From the NCBI GenBank assembly GCA_019243075.1, contig JAFAUV010000367.1, positions 1-5,091 of the forward strand: DNA of 5,091 nucleotides, read 5' to 3'. The notes beneath the pieces are model-generated. The model did no database searches. It had not been told where the DNA came from and was given only the letters and a program-made list of their open reading frames with translations. Numbering within the stretch: position 1 is the stretch's first letter; every line of letters begins with the position of its first letter. Below, piece by piece: positions 4,917-5,091 of the stretch. A program made the translations under genes and the position numbers. Source of the stretch: Bradyrhizobium sp. Its GTDB lineage: Bacteria > Pseudomonadota > Alphaproteobacteria > Rhizobiales > Xanthobacteraceae.

Positions 4917-5091
4917 ATGAAGGTCGCGATTCTCGGCGCCGGCGTCATCGGAGTGACGACGGCCTATTATCTGGCAAAGGCCGGAGCCGAGGTGACGGTG
5001 ATCGATCGTCAGGCCGGCGTGGCGCTGGAGACGAGCTTTGCCAATGCCGGCGAAATCTCGCCGGGCTATGCCTCGCCCTGGGCCGGCCCCG
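4917..5091 (+). CDS. dadA: D-amino acid dehydrogenase DadA, N-terminal part (runs off the right edge)
   Basis: FAD-dependent, membrane-associated D-amino acid dehydrogenase that oxidises D-alanine and other D-amino acids to 2-oxo acids and ammonia, passing electrons to the respiratory chain. Only 58 codons are present. They show the Rossmann dinucleotide motif GAGVIG (7-12), an acidic Asp30 ending the second beta strand (VTVIDR), and the DadA signature segment ETSFANAGEISPGYASPWAGP (38-58), split here as ETSFANAG and EISPGYASPW, which agrees very closely with E. coli DadA from memory. The ATG at 4917 is the only reasonable start because an in-frame TGA lies at 4905-4907. The ribosome-binding sequence is weak (AGTGAG, 4903-4908). 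It is divergent from the amidohydrolase gene. Often dadA is followed by an alanine racemase gene, which cannot be checked here. Confidence 0.9.
   Translation, partial: MKVAILGAGVIGVTTAYYLAKAGAEVTVIDRQAGVALETSFANAGEISPGYASPWAGP

Noticed and set aside
4521..4920. Plus-strand open frames in the divergent intergenic region
   Set aside because: They run through palindromes and promoter-like sequence, have no recognisable domains, and overlap the amidohydrolase start in antisense.
1..5091. CRISPR array, tRNA or rRNA gene, insertion sequence
   Set aside because: No regularly spaced direct repeats, no cloverleaf-like segment, no transposase motif or terminal inverted repeats with target duplication were seen.

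Overview
The window looks like a chromosomal stretch of an alphaproteobacterium of the Bradyrhizobium/Rhodopseudomonas type. This rests on high G+C with strong G/C preference at third codon positions, a branched-chain-amino-acid-type ABC importer whose two permeases are joined in one protein, and intergenic palindromes resembling the short dispersed repeats I know from those genomes. The genus is an inference; no rRNA or other marker is present.

Layout. Bases 1-3196 hold a tight plus-strand operon: the 3' part of a LivH-LivM fused permease, livG, livF and a MarR-family regulator. The two ABC junctions are ATGA stop/start overlaps, and marR follows livF after 16 bases. Bases 3197-3339 are a convergent intergenic gap with degenerate repeat fragments and a perfect 8-bp hairpin. 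Bases 3340-4536 (minus strand) encode an amidohydrolase that closely resembles enamidase, the 6-oxo-1,4,5,6-tetrahydronicotinate hydrolase of nicotinate breakdown. Bases 4537-4916 are a 380-base divergent regulatory region. It holds a REP-like palindrome, a leader stem-loop, a 7+7 palindrome placed in the spacer of a probable minus-strand promoter, a GC-rich inverted repeat and a TTGACA promoter candidate facing right. Bases 4917-5091 are the first 58 codons of dadA, the FAD-dependent D-amino acid dehydrogenase.

How the genes may work together. Liv-type importers carry branched-chain amino acids, but relatives carry amides, urea and aromatic acids. The MarR protein contains a recognition-helix segment (SQNQLGRLTAMDVATIKGVI) that recalls NicR/BpsR-type regulators responding to 6-hydroxynicotinate, and the convergent gene resembles enamidase. 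The most interesting reading is therefore a transport-plus-regulation-plus-hydrolysis unit for nicotinate or a related N-heterocycle or lactam, with the importer as the poorly described part. This is a hypothesis: the solute-binding protein and any nicotinate dehydrogenase or 6-hydroxynicotinate reductase genes would lie outside the window. dadA is probably a separate transcription unit that shares only the divergent intergenic region.
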